Positions 36,046 through 45,400 of a DNA stretch of 64,000 bases are shown piece after piece (the stretch's first letter is position 1; each line of letters opens with the position of its first letter). The notes under the pieces are model-generated. The model was not told the DNA's origin and searched no databases. It saw only the letters and a program-made list of their open reading frames with translations. The DNA is from Parabacteroides faecis (lineage in GTDB: Bacteria; Bacteroidota; Bacteroidia; Bacteroidales; Tannerellaceae): NCBI RefSeq assembly GCF_014647375.1, contig NZ_BMPB01000007.1, forward strand, positions 310,001-374,000, given 5' to 3'. The position numbers were made by a program, and so were the translations under genes.

Positions 36046-38394
36046 CTATTCAAACATTTTATCGATGCCACCGACATCTGTCGGAATACTCTTGCGTTCT
36101 TCCTCTGTCGCTGTTTTACAAGGATCGGCATATTGCTCAGGAACATCAAAATCTTCCTCTTCCGAATAACCTAGCGTTTTGTCGGCATAGACTTTCTGCA
36201 TGAACAAACCATAGATAGGCAACGCCATACTCGCTCCCTGCCCTTCCGATAAACGATCGAAATGGATAGAACGTTCTTCGCCACCGACCCAACATCCCGA
36301 AACCAGGCTGGGTGTAAAAGCCATGAACCAACCGTCGGAGTTGTTTTGCGTCGTACCGGTCTTACCGCCCATAGGTGCCTTGATCCCATAACGGAAACGG
36401 ATACGGCCGCCTGTCCCCCCATCGATCACATTCTTCAACATATGAAGCATTTTATAAGAAGCATCTTCCGTCAACACCTCGCTCATCTGAGAATTAAAGC
36501 TGGCGATCGTGTTTCCATAGGAGTCCTCGATACGGGTCACATAGATCGGCTCCGAACGAATACCTTTATTGGCAAAGACGGAATATCCGCTTACCATCTC
36601 ACTGACCGAGACGTCCGGTGTACCGAGACAAATCGAAATCACGGGGTCCATCTGATTCTTTAAACCAAAAGAGTGAAGCAAGCGCACGAAGGTATAAGGA
36701 GACATCTGGCTCATCAACCATGCCGTCACCCAGTTATCCGAATTCTGTAAGCCCCATTGAATAGAGACCTGTTCACCAACCCGTTTAGCACTGGCATTAC
36801 GTGGAGACCAGGGGATACCATTCTCATCAAAATAGGTATTTTGCACATGCAACATTTCATCACACGGGCTGAACCCCTCAATCATAGCCAGCGAATAAAG
36901 GAATGGCTTAATGGTCGAACCAATCTGACGACGTCCGCCATTCACCATATCATACTGAAAGTCATTATAATCGATACCACCTACATAGGCTTTTACATAA
37001 CCGGTACGCGGGTCCATCGACATAAAACCAGTACGCAGGAAACTTTTATGGTAACGGATAGAATCCATCGGCGACATAATCGTATCGATCGGTCCGCTCC
37101 ATGAAAACACACGCATATCAACAGGTGTATTGAACACTTTACGTATCTCATCCTCCTTCTCTCCTGCCTTTTTCATGGCCCGGTAACGATCGGTCTGATG
37201 CATAGCACGCATCATAATGGTATCAACTTCACCCGGACGAAGGTCTATGGAGAAAGGAGCCTGTTTCTTCTTTTTGTTAGCCTGGAAGAAAGCAGGTTGC
37301 AAATCTTTACTGAAATGTTCGCGAACGGCTTCTTCCGCATACTGCTGCATACGGGAATCGATCGTTGTATATATTTTCAAACCATCCGTATAGAGATTAT
37401 AATACTTACCGTCCACAGCTTTCTTATTCTTGTTACACCAGCCATACAGCGGATTGGTTTCCCAAGCCAGAGAATCTTCATAAAATTGCTGTTTCTGCCA
37501 TCCTCTATACTCACTACGATCCGGTTTATTGCGAGTCATCAGAATACGCAGATATTCACGGAAGTAAGGAGCCGGACCATCCTTGTGATCCATACGGCTG
37601 AAACGAAGAGTCAACGGCAATGCCTTTAACGAATCACATTCGGCACGTGATATATAACCAGCCTTTTCCATTTGTTCCAGCACTGTATTACGGCGTCCGC
37701 GTGTACGTTCATTCTGACGCTTCGGATTGAAATAAGAAGGGTTTTTACACATTCCAACCAGTGTCGCGGCTTCTTCTATTTTCAGATTCTTAGGAGTCGT
37801 TCCAAAATAGACACGTGCAGCCGATTGAATACCAACCGCATTATACAGGAAGTCAAATTTATTCAGATACATGCTGACGATCTCTTCCTTCGTATAATTA
37901 CGTTCCAACTGAACGGCTATTACCCATTCGATCGGCTTCTGGAACAGACGTTCCATAAAATTGTCAGCACTTGGTGAAAAAAGCTGCTTAGCTAACTGCT
38001 GGGTGATGGTACTACCGCCTCCACCACTCTTCTGCATCAGGAGACCACGTTTCACAACAGCACGGAACAATCCCTGCGCATCGATACCGCTATGCTCTGC
38101 AAAACGGATATCTTCAGTAGCGATCAGGGCTTTCACCAGGTCGGGCGAAAGGTCTTTGTAATTTGCCATAATACGGTTATCCTGACTATGCGCATAACTA
38201 CCCAACGTTTTTCCATCTGCAGAAATGATCTGGGAAGCGAACTTGTCGATAGGATTTTCCAGCTGTTCCACACGGGGCATATACCCGATCGAACCATTTG
38301 CAATAGCTGTAAACAACAGGAACACAGTCCCTACTACTGCAACGAACAGCACCCAAAACGAAATTATAATGCCTTTTGTTACTTTTGAAGCCAT
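36046..38394 (-). CDS. mrcA: Penicillin-binding protein 1A (bifunctional transglycosylase/transpeptidase)
   Basis: 782 residues. N-terminal transmembrane anchor (about 10-30), GT51 glycosyltransferase with ATEDIRFAEHSGID and GGSTITQQLAKQLF, then the transpeptidase with STIK (GSTIKPFLY), SDN (QNSDNW) and KTG (GGKTGTTQ). Polymerises and crosslinks peptidoglycan at the outer face of the inner membrane. The mRNA leader of about 105 nt contains a TTGACAG-type hairpin. Confidence 0.95.
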   Translation of the reverse strand: MASKVTKGIIISFWVLFVAVVGTVFLLFTAIANGSIGYMPRVEQLENPIDKFASQIISADGKTLGSYAHSQDNRIMANYKDLSPDLVKALIATEDIRFAEHSGIDAQGLFRAVVKRGLLMQKSGGGGSTITQQLAKQLFSPSADNFMERLFQKPIEWVIAVQLERNYTKEEIVSMYLNKFDFLYNAVGIQSAARVYFGTTPKNLKIEEAATLVGMCKNPSYFNPKRQNERTRGRRNTVLEQMEKAGYISRAECDSLKALPLTLRFSRMDHKDGPAPYFREYLRILMTRNKPDRSEYRGWQKQQFYEDSLAWETNPLYGWCNKNKKAVDGKYYNLYTDGLKIYTTIDSRMQQYAEEAVREHFSKDLQPAFFQANKKKKQAPFSIDLRPGEVDTIMMRAMHQTDRYRAMKKAGEKEDEIRKVFNTPVDMRVFSWSGPIDTIMSPMDSIRYHKSFLRTGFMSMDPRTGYVKAYVGGIDYNDFQYDMVNGGRRQIGSTIKPFLYSLAMIEGFSPCDEMLHVQNTYFDENGIPWSPRNASAKRVGEQVSIQWGLQNSDNWVTAWLMSQMSPYTFVRLLHSFGLKNQMDPVISICLGTPDVSVSEMVSGYSVFANKGIRSEPIYVTRIEDSYGNTIASFNSQMSEVLTEDASYKMLHMLKNVIDGGTGGRIRFRYGIKAPMGGKTGTTQNNSDGWFMAFTPSLVSGCWVGGEERSIHFDRLSEGQGASMALPIYGLFMQKVYADKTLGYSEEEDFDVPEQYADPCKTATEEERKSIPTDVGGIDKMFE

Positions 38395-38404
38395 AATATT
38401 TAAT

Positions 38405-38497
38405 CAGTTGACAACTGACAGTTGACAGTTGATAAATAACAGCCGGCAGGTCGTAACCATTTCTTACTGTCAATCATCAACTGTCAACTGTCAACTT
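38405..38497. repeat. TTGACAG-type inverted repeat, copy 3, in the PBP1A leader
   Basis: ACAGTTGACAGTTGAT (38418-38433) pairs with ATCAACTGTCAACTGT (38476-38491) and the match continues outwards with further TTGACA units. Located between the promoter at 38506 and the PBP1A start at 38394. Confidence 0.85.
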
Positions 38498-38505
38498 TTG
38501 AGGGG

Positions 38506-38513
38506 CAAAGGTA
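38506..38513 (-). promoter_or_regulatory. Promoter of the PBP1A gene
   Basis: Minus-strand TACCTTTG, an exact -7 consensus, just inside the short gap after the YeiH-type gene stop. Confidence 0.65.
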
Positions 38514-38524
38514 ATAAAAAACAA

Positions 38525-39466
38525 TTAAACCAACATTATTACCCCTAAACTGATCAATCCGATAAATACCCAAAGAATAACTCCCTGAACCATCGGACGA
38601 ACTCCGACCTGCTTAATTACTTTTCTCGATAGCCCCGCCCCGATCAGAAACAGAGTAACTGTCAACCCTTTCTTTGCCAACCAGACTAACGAACTCGTTA
38701 TCGTTTCAGGAATTGTCAGGAAGGTATTTGCCACCATAGCCAAAATAAAGAAAAAGATAAACCAGGGGATACTGATCTTCGCACCTTTCTGTTTAAAAAT
38801 AAACATAGTAGCAATTGTCACAGGAATGATCCATAACGCCCGCGTCAACTTAACCATCGTTGCTATTTCAAGCGCTTGTTCACCATAAGCGGCACCGGCT
38901 CCTACCACCGAGCTTGTATCATGTATGGCAATAGCCGCCCACATACCAAACTGTTCCTGGCTTAATCCCAGTAAATGACCGATAGGCGGAAAGATAAACA
39001 ACGCAATCGCATTTAGAATAAAAATAGTCCCTAACGACATCGACATCTCGTTATCATTGGCTTTCACTACCGGTGCAACGGCTGCAATAGCACTTCCTCC
39101 GCAAATAGCAGTCCCGGCAGAGATCAGATAGGCCGTTTTACGATCCATCATCAACCTTTTACCCAGATACATACCTAACGCCAAAACTGCAACAACCGAC
39201 ACGACAGTGAAAAGCATCCCTTCTTTTCCCGTTCTCAGCGATTCATGCAGATTCATTCCGAATCCCAGACCAACGACAGAGAACTGCAATAAATATTTAG
39301 AAGTCTTCTTACTGAATTTCGGGAAAGGTTGTCCGGCTGTCATTCCCAGCGCAAGCCCCAGGAACAGGGCAACTGCAGGTGAAACAAAAGGCATCAGACA
39401 AAAAATAAAAAGAAGAATGAAAAGAGATTTGTTATACTTCGTAAGTACTTGTTCAATTGTATTCAT
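38525..39466 (-). CDS. YeiH/UPF0324 family putative sulfate/sulfite exporter
   Basis: 313 residues with about 9-10 hydrophobic helices. Family landmarks seen: LGLALGMTAGQPF, TAICGGSAIAAVAPVVKA, AIAIHDTSSVVGAGAAYGE and the polar RALWIIPVT helix. Members are annotated as putative sulfate exporters; in enterobacteria yeiH is next to and controlled by the LysR regulator YeiE. Here metY (sulfhydrylase) lies directly upstream and a LysR gene is 2 kb away, so a role in sulfur anion handling is plausible. Confidence 0.85.
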   Translation of the reverse strand: MNTIEQVLTKYNKSLFILLFIFCLMPFVSPAVALFLGLALGMTAGQPFPKFSKKTSKYLLQFSVVGLGFGMNLHESLRTGKEGMLFTVVSVVAVLALGMYLGKRLMMDRKTAYLISAGTAICGGSAIAAVAPVVKANDNEMSMSLGTIFILNAIALFIFPPIGHLLGLSQEQFGMWAAIAIHDTSSVVGAGAAYGEQALEIATMVKLTRALWIIPVTIATMFIFKQKGAKISIPWFIFFFILAMVANTFLTIPETITSSLVWLAKKGLTVTLFLIGAGLSRKVIKQVGVRPMVQGVILWVFIGLISLGVIMLV

Positions 39467-39504
39467 TACTATAATATCTTAGTTATCCTTTATTTTTGAT
39501 GGCG

Positions 39505-39512
39505 CAAAGGTA
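39505..39512 (-). promoter_or_regulatory. Promoter of the YeiH-type gene
   Basis: Minus-strand TACCTTTG, 39 nt before the ATG at 39466. Confidence 0.65.
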
Positions 39513-39593
39513 GACTTAAAAAAGATATCGCACCAATCACATTATGGAATAGCTGATAACTTGAAGTTATAACATTCCCCTCTTTCCAATTGT

Positions 39594-40880
39594 TCAGATT
39601 TTAGCAAGCGCTTCCTCCAGATCTGCAAGCAAATCATCTATATGCTCCGTTCCGATCGATAAACGAACTGTTCCCGGATAGATTTCCTGATCGGCAAGTT
39701 CTTCGGCACTAAGTTGCGAGTGTGTCGTACTTGCCGGATGAATAACAAGGGATTTAACATCGGCAACGTTTGCCAACAAAGAGAAAATCTCCAGGCTGTC
39801 GATGAAACGGTGCGCTTCCTCTTGTCCTCCCTTTATTTCAAAGGTAAAAATAGAACTGCCACCTTTCGGGAAATACCGCTTGTATAAAGCATGGTCGGGA
39901 TGATCCGGCAATGACGGATGATTCACTTTTTTCACTCTCGGATGGTCTTTCAGAAAATTCACAACCTTCAGGGCATTTTCCACATGACGTTCCACACGTA
40001 ATGAAAGCGTTTCCAGTCCTTGTAATAAAATGAATGCATTGAAAGGACTGATGCAAGCCCCTGTATCACGCAGTAAGATGGCGCGAATACGGGTCACATA
40101 CGCCGCCGGACCTGCTGCATCGACGAAACGTACACCATGATAACTCGGATCCGGTTCCGTCAGTTGCGGGAACTTACCGGAGGCAACCCAGTCGAATTTA
40201 CCGGAATCAACAATCACACCACCTAACGATGTTCCGTGACCACCTATAAACTTAGTTGCAGAATGTACCACAATATCAGCACCGTACTCGATCGGGCGGA
40301 TCAGATAAGGAGTACCGAAAGTATTATCGACGATCAAAGGGATTTGATGACGATGAGCGATATCAGCAACAACTTCTATATCTATAATATTGGAATTCGG
40401 ATTTCCGAGAGTCTCGATGAAAATAGCCTTCGTATTCGGTTGAATAGCTTTCTCGAAATTCGACAGATCGGCAGGATCGACAAAAGTTGCAGTTATTCCA
40501 TAAGTAGGCAACGTATGTGCCAACAAATTATAACTTCCCCCATAAATAGTTTTAGCAGCGACAATATGGTCACCGGCACGGGCAATGTTTTCAAATGCAT
40601 ATGTAATAGCAGCCGCACCGGAAGCTACAGCCAACCCGGCCACCCCCCCTTCAAGAGCGGCTACACGTTGCTCGAAAACACCTTGTGTCGAATTGGTCAG
40701 ACGTCCGTATATATTACCCGGATCCTGCAAACCGAAACGTGCAGCGGCATGTGCCGAGTTATGGAATACATAAGAAGTTGTCTGATAAATGGGCACTGCA
40801 CGTGAATCTGTTGCCGGATCGGCCTGTTCCTGCCCTACATGAAGCTGTAATGTCTCGAAATGTAATTCTCTTTTTGCCAT
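39594..40880 (-). CDS. metY: O-acetylhomoserine sulfhydrylase (MetY)
   Basis: 428 residues from ATG 40880 (MAKRELHFETLQLHVGQ). A PLP-dependent Cys/Met-metabolism enzyme; the pyridoxal lysine is in VVHSATKFIGGHGTSLGG. The length and the N-terminus fit MetY rather than cystathionine gamma-synthase. It makes homocysteine from O-acetylhomoserine and sulfide, so it assimilates sulfide directly into methionine. Divergent from an Lrp-family regulator gene 178 bp away. Confidence 0.93.
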   Translation of the reverse strand: MAKRELHFETLQLHVGQEQADPATDSRAVPIYQTTSYVFHNSAHAAARFGLQDPGNIYGRLTNSTQGVFEQRVAALEGGVAGLAVASGAAAITYAFENIARAGDHIVAAKTIYGGSYNLLAHTLPTYGITATFVDPADLSNFEKAIQPNTKAIFIETLGNPNSNIIDIEVVADIAHRHQIPLIVDNTFGTPYLIRPIEYGADIVVHSATKFIGGHGTSLGGVIVDSGKFDWVASGKFPQLTEPDPSYHGVRFVDAAGPAAYVTRIRAILLRDTGACISPFNAFILLQGLETLSLRVERHVENALKVVNFLKDHPRVKKVNHPSLPDHPDHALYKRYFPKGGSSIFTFEIKGGQEEAHRFIDSLEIFSLLANVADVKSLVIHPASTTHSQLSAEELADQEIYPGTVRLSIGTEHIDDLLADLEEALAKI

Positions 40881-40925
40881 GATCTTATTCTTTTCAGTTT
40901 GATTTATTATCGAATTATTTTCCAG

Positions 40926-40933
40926 CAAAGTTA
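40926..40933 (-). promoter_or_regulatory. Promoter of metY
   Basis: Minus-strand TAACTTTG, 45 nt before the metY ATG. Confidence 0.6.
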
Positions 40934-40984
40934 TCATACACGGAAATATCAAACAAGAAATATCATAAATACAGAAAATAACCC

Positions 40985-40992
40985 TATTTTTG
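40985..40992 (+). promoter_or_regulatory. Promoter of the Lrp-family gene
   Basis: TATTTTTG matches TAnnTTTG; leader of about 60 nt to ATG 41059. Faces away from the metY promoter 50 bp distant. Confidence 0.6.
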
Positions 40993-41058
40993 CAGTATCA
41001 TACAGAATAAACGAACCAGACAACAGTTAAAAAAGATCAGATAAAAGAATTTTATTCT

Positions 41059-41520
41059 ATGGAGACTTTAGATAAAAAGGATTTACAAATCCTCCGTACG
41101 CTACAAGAAAATGCACGACTAACGACCAAAGAGCTTGCCGCCCGGGTAAACCTTTCGTCGACACCCGTCTTCGAACGCCTCAGACGCCTGGAGAACGGAG
41201 GGTATATAAAGAAGTATATTGCCGTATTGGATGCAGAAAAACTGAATCTGGGTTTTGTCGTCTTTTGCCGGGTCAAACTCAGTAAGCTCAACAAAGAGAT
41301 AGCGACCGATTTCACACGAGTCATACAAGATATTCCTGAGGTAACCGAATGTTACAACATATCGGGCAGTTACGATTACCTGCTAAAGATACATGCTCCC
41401 AATATGAAATACTATCAGGAGTTTATCCTGAACGTTCTGGGGACAATCGACAGTCTCGGATCGCTGGAAAGTACTTTTGTGATGGATGAAGTGAAACATG
41501 ATTACGGCATCCATATCTGA
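41059..41520 (+). CDS. Lrp/AsnC family transcriptional regulator
   Basis: 153 residues. N-terminal HTH (LDKKDLQILRTLQENARLTTKELA...SSTPVFERLRRLE) and C-terminal RAM ligand-binding domain (about 65-150). Lrp-family proteins sense amino acids and often regulate the neighbouring divergent gene, so control of metY is likely. Two nt before the stop of the convergent LysR gene. Confidence 0.93.
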   Translation: METLDKKDLQILRTLQENARLTTKELAARVNLSSTPVFERLRRLENGGYIKKYIAVLDAEKLNLGFVVFCRVKLSKLNKEIATDFTRVIQDIPEVTECYNISGSYDYLLKIHAPNMKYYQEFILNVLGTIDSLGSLESTFVMDEVKHDYGIHI

Positions 41521-41522
41521 TA

Positions 41523-42407
41523 TCATTTATATGCCTGCATATACCGGATAAAACTTTCTTCCAACCCTCCGCTTTGCCCCTGCAATTGTACAAAGGAGAA
41601 CATACGTTCGGCAGAAAAATTCGTGATATCGATCACTTTCAAGGTACCTGACATCAACTCGCGGGTAACGGCACGCACCGATACGATAGCCAAAGCATCC
41701 GAGTTTTCAAGAAATAACTTGATACTTTCGGTACTCCCTAACTGCATCAGCACATTTAACTGCGATAATTTGATCTGATGTTCGGCAAGCGTTGATTCCA
41801 AAACCGCCAATGTTCCGGAACCATTTTCCCTGAGCACCAGCGGAAGTGTACAAAGCTGTTCCAGCGACAGTTCTTCAAAATGAGCCAGTTTACTACCGGT
41901 ATGTGTAATAACAACCAATTCGTCTTTCATAAAAGGCGTATAATGAAGAGAACTTTGGCGGGCATTTCCTTCCACCAGCCCCAAAGTGATTTTACCCTCA
42001 CACAAAGCCTTTTCAATATCATGGCTGTTACCGTTCAGTAAAGAAGCACGAATATCGGGGAACTTCCTGATAAAAGTAGATAATATAGGTGGTAAAACAT
42101 ATTGGGCGATCGTAGTACTGGCCCCCAGGCGCAGGTCGCCACATATATTATCGGTCAGCAGATTCATCTCGAAGTCCAGTTGCCGGTAAGCGGCAAGCAG
42201 CGTATTGGTATGCGACAACAACAGTTCTCCGGCCCGCGTCAACATGATACGGCTGCCTGTACGGTCGAACAGAGGCATCTTATATTGCATTTCCAACTCA
42301 TGAATATGCTTACTTATAGCAGGTTGACTTATATACAACTCTTTTGACGCTTTCGTAAAGCTCAGGTTAGTCGCTACGCTGTAAAATACCTTCAGACGAA
42401 AATCCAT
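41523..42407 (-). CDS. LysR family transcriptional regulator
   Basis: 294 residues: winged HTH (VFYSVATNLSFTKASKELYISQPAISKHIHELE) and a C-terminal type 2 periplasmic-binding effector domain (about 90-290) with GDLRLGASTTIAQYVLPPIL. Such regulators sense small molecules, often sulfur or aromatic compounds. The sequence is reminiscent of the CysB/CbbR/YeiE branch, an impression rather than a tested assignment. Divergent from the AsmA-like gene with interleaved promoters. Confidence 0.9.
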   Translation of the reverse strand: MDFRLKVFYSVATNLSFTKASKELYISQPAISKHIHELEMQYKMPLFDRTGSRIMLTRAGELLLSHTNTLLAAYRQLDFEMNLLTDNICGDLRLGASTTIAQYVLPPILSTFIRKFPDIRASLLNGNSHDIEKALCEGKITLGLVEGNARQSSLHYTPFMKDELVVITHTGSKLAHFEELSLEQLCTLPLVLRENGSGTLAVLESTLAEHQIKLSQLNVLMQLGSTESIKLFLENSDALAIVSVRAVTRELMSGTLKVIDITNFSAERMFSFVQLQGQSGGLEESFIRYMQAYK

Positions 42408-42441
42408 ATTCCTATATTCTTTTAAATAAACTTATCAGGTA

Positions 42442-42449
42442 CAAAGATA
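42442..42449 (-). promoter_or_regulatory. Promoter of the LysR gene
   Basis: Minus-strand TATCTTTG, 35 nt before the ATG at 42407. Confidence 0.6.
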
Positions 42450-42463
42450 TGGGTTTATTTACA

Positions 42464-42471
42464 TACTTTTG
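42464..42471 (+). promoter_or_regulatory. Promoter of the AsmA-like gene
   Basis: TACTTTTG, 24 nt before ATG 42495 and only 15 bp from the divergent LysR -7 box; both polymerases would compete for the site. Confidence 0.6.
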
Positions 42472-42494
42472 TATGACCAATACATGAAGACAAT

Positions 42495-45400
42495 ATGAAG
42501 ATCAATAAAAAATTAGTTACAACCATTATCGTTATCGCCGTTACCCTGTTCTTTATCCTTCCGGGTATCGGGTTCAGCATTCTGAATTGGGGTGTCCTCC
42601 CACCGGAGAAACTGACCCCGCTTGTCATCGAACAGACTAATAAATTTCTCGATGCCCACCTGGATTGCGAACGGATCGAACTGACTTATTTCGAAACATA
42701 CCCGCATCTGGGCATCCGGCTTACGAACGGTCATCTGATCTCACATGCAGCAGAAGACTCTACAGCACATAAAGAAAAACTGGCTATCTCCTCCGATTCG
42801 TTACTTGCATTCAAAACGGCTGTCATCTCCCTCCGACCGACCGACTACCTTTTCGGCGGCAAAATAACCATAGGCGAGATCAGCATTGATGAACCCCGCT
42901 TCTATGGATATGTCAATAAAAAAGGAGCGGCTAACTGGGATATTTATTCCAGCAAAACGGATTCTGCCGAGACCGACAAAAAACCGTTGCCTCCTATTGA
43001 CCTGCAAAAAGTCCGTATCTCAAACGGCCGTTTCACTTACGACGACCATGAAGCAGATTTATTTGCCGAAATCAACGGCTTTTTCCTCAATCTCGACGGC
43101 TCGCTAACCAACGGAAAAAATAAACTGGATATTGAAACAGGTTCTACCTCCATCCTGTTCAGCAGCCCGACTTATACATTGGAAAACAAACTGGCATTAA
43201 AACTAAAAAGCCAGCTCTTACTTTCTGACAACTTCAATACAATCACATTGAACGATGCCGAACTGCTGGTAAACGACCTCCCTTTTACCGCTAACGGCTC
43301 TGTCAGCAGTGTACCTCCGCTAAAACAGACTAAAATAGACATGGAGGTAGGACTCAAAGTATCCGATATGAACGATTTGCTGAAATTCATTCCCGATGCT
43401 TATTTTCAGAACAGAGAAAAAACACTGGCAAAAGGGGCAATCGTTGTGGAAGGCAACATACATGGTTACCTGGGCGACAGCATTGTGCCCTCTGTAAACC
43501 TATGCTGCAAAATAGAGAATGGCTCCTATCACGTCAAAGGTCTCAAACAAGGGATCGACACCATACAGATGGATATGGATCTTCACCTGAACGGTATGTA
43601 TCCCGACTCTTCTTTCATGTCATTGGAACAGCTGACATTAAAAGGTCTGACAACCTCCCTGGACATGAGCGGAAAAGTCACCAACCTGCTGACGTCCCCC
43701 AATATAGATGCGAATATAAAAGGGAAGATCGATTTTACACGACTGGCAAAAGAGTTTCTGAACCCGGACACATTGCTCCTTCAGGGAACTATGGATGCCG
43801 ACCTTTCCGCCTCATTCAATGTCGACGATCTACTGAACAGCCAATACGGGAAGGTACATGCATCCGGTCGTTTGAATATTGATACGTTGAAAGCCTATAG
43901 CAAGCCGTTAGGAATGGATGTCTTTATTACTAATGCCGGTTTCTCGGTCGACTCGACACAGCTAAGCAGTTCTTATCTGGAAAATAAAGATTTGTTAAGC
44001 ACGACTTTATCGGTCGATAGCCTGAACATCAAATACCAGGATGCAATCAGCACAAACATCAGCCGATTGACTATACAGGCAAAAACATCTCCTGTCATAG
44101 ATACGACGGCTGTTATCCCGATGACTGCTCAACTGAAATTTGACTATCTGCGTACCCGCCTCCCCGATTCCGTATGGCTGGTTGCCGGACAAACAGTCAT
44201 GAAAGGAGGGATCAAATCATCCGCATCCAACAAACGTATACCGACTGCCGGTGCTACCATCTCAGTCGATACCCTTCGTTATTTCATTCTACCGATGCGT
44301 ACCGGAATGATCCTTTCCGGAAATACATTTAATATAGAAGCACTCCCCTACCGCGATGCAATGCGTCAACGCTGGCTGGCACGGACCGATACGACTACCC
44401 ATACCACAACCGCAAGAGCGACACGTACGCGCCGTCCAAGAACACCTGACCAGACACAGACAGACACGACTGATGTAACGACACAGTTATTACGCCGTTG
44501 GGAAGTCCGTGGCAGTCTTTCTTTCAACAAAATGCGCGGATTCAGCCGTCTTTTACCCGTTCCCATGAAAATGGACCAAACCACCATGAAGTTCAATACC
44601 AACGATATTACCCTTACCAATGCTCACCTGCATCTGGGTAAAAGCGATTTCATGCTGAACGGAGAAATAAAACGTATTCGCCAGGCGATGTTACGCGGAG
44701 GGAAATTACAAGGAAACTTCTCCCTGACATCCGACTATATCGACTGCAACCAGCTAATGAAAGCGATGAACTCAGGCATGCAATATACAGAGCTACATTC
44801 CGCAACTACCGACCAGTCAGTTATTGACGAAGAAAATCTAGTCACAATGGATACCCATGCATTACAGGATTCCATTGCTACAGCAACGTTAGACACAACA
44901 GACCGCGTATTCGTTATCCCAGCCTATCTGGATATGACGCTTCACACAGATGCAAAAAAGATAGATTTCAAAGATGTCGAACTTAGTAACGTTCTCGGTG
45001 AAGTGATCATCCGTGATCAAAGCATCAACCTCAGTAACCTCAAGATGGATTCGAATATCGGTCGTGGACATATGACCATGTTCTACACAGCTAAAGATGA
45101 GAGCGGCGCTTCTGCCGGTTTCGATATTGATATGGAAAATGTGATGGTCGAGAAACTGATCGGGTTATATCCTGCCATCGATACCCTGGTCCCTATGTTA
45201 CGTTCTTTTGAGGGGGTAGTCGACTGCCAGATAACAGCTACTTGTAAAATGGATTCGGTAATGTCACTCGATCTCCCTTCTTTAAATTCAGCCTGCTATC
45301 TGCATGGAGAAAATATGGTACTGCTCGATGGCGAGACTTTTACGGAAATATCCAAGACGCTTATGTTCAAAAATAAGAAACGGAATGTCATAGACAGTAT

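Noticed and set aside
39556-39572. Small palindrome ATAACTTGAAGTTAT downstream of metY
   Set aside because: Seven-bp arms without GC content or a T-run; too weak to call a terminator or operator.
40881-41058. SAM or other riboswitch between metY and the Lrp gene
   Set aside because: The metY leader is only about 40 nt and neither leader shows conserved aptamer boxes.
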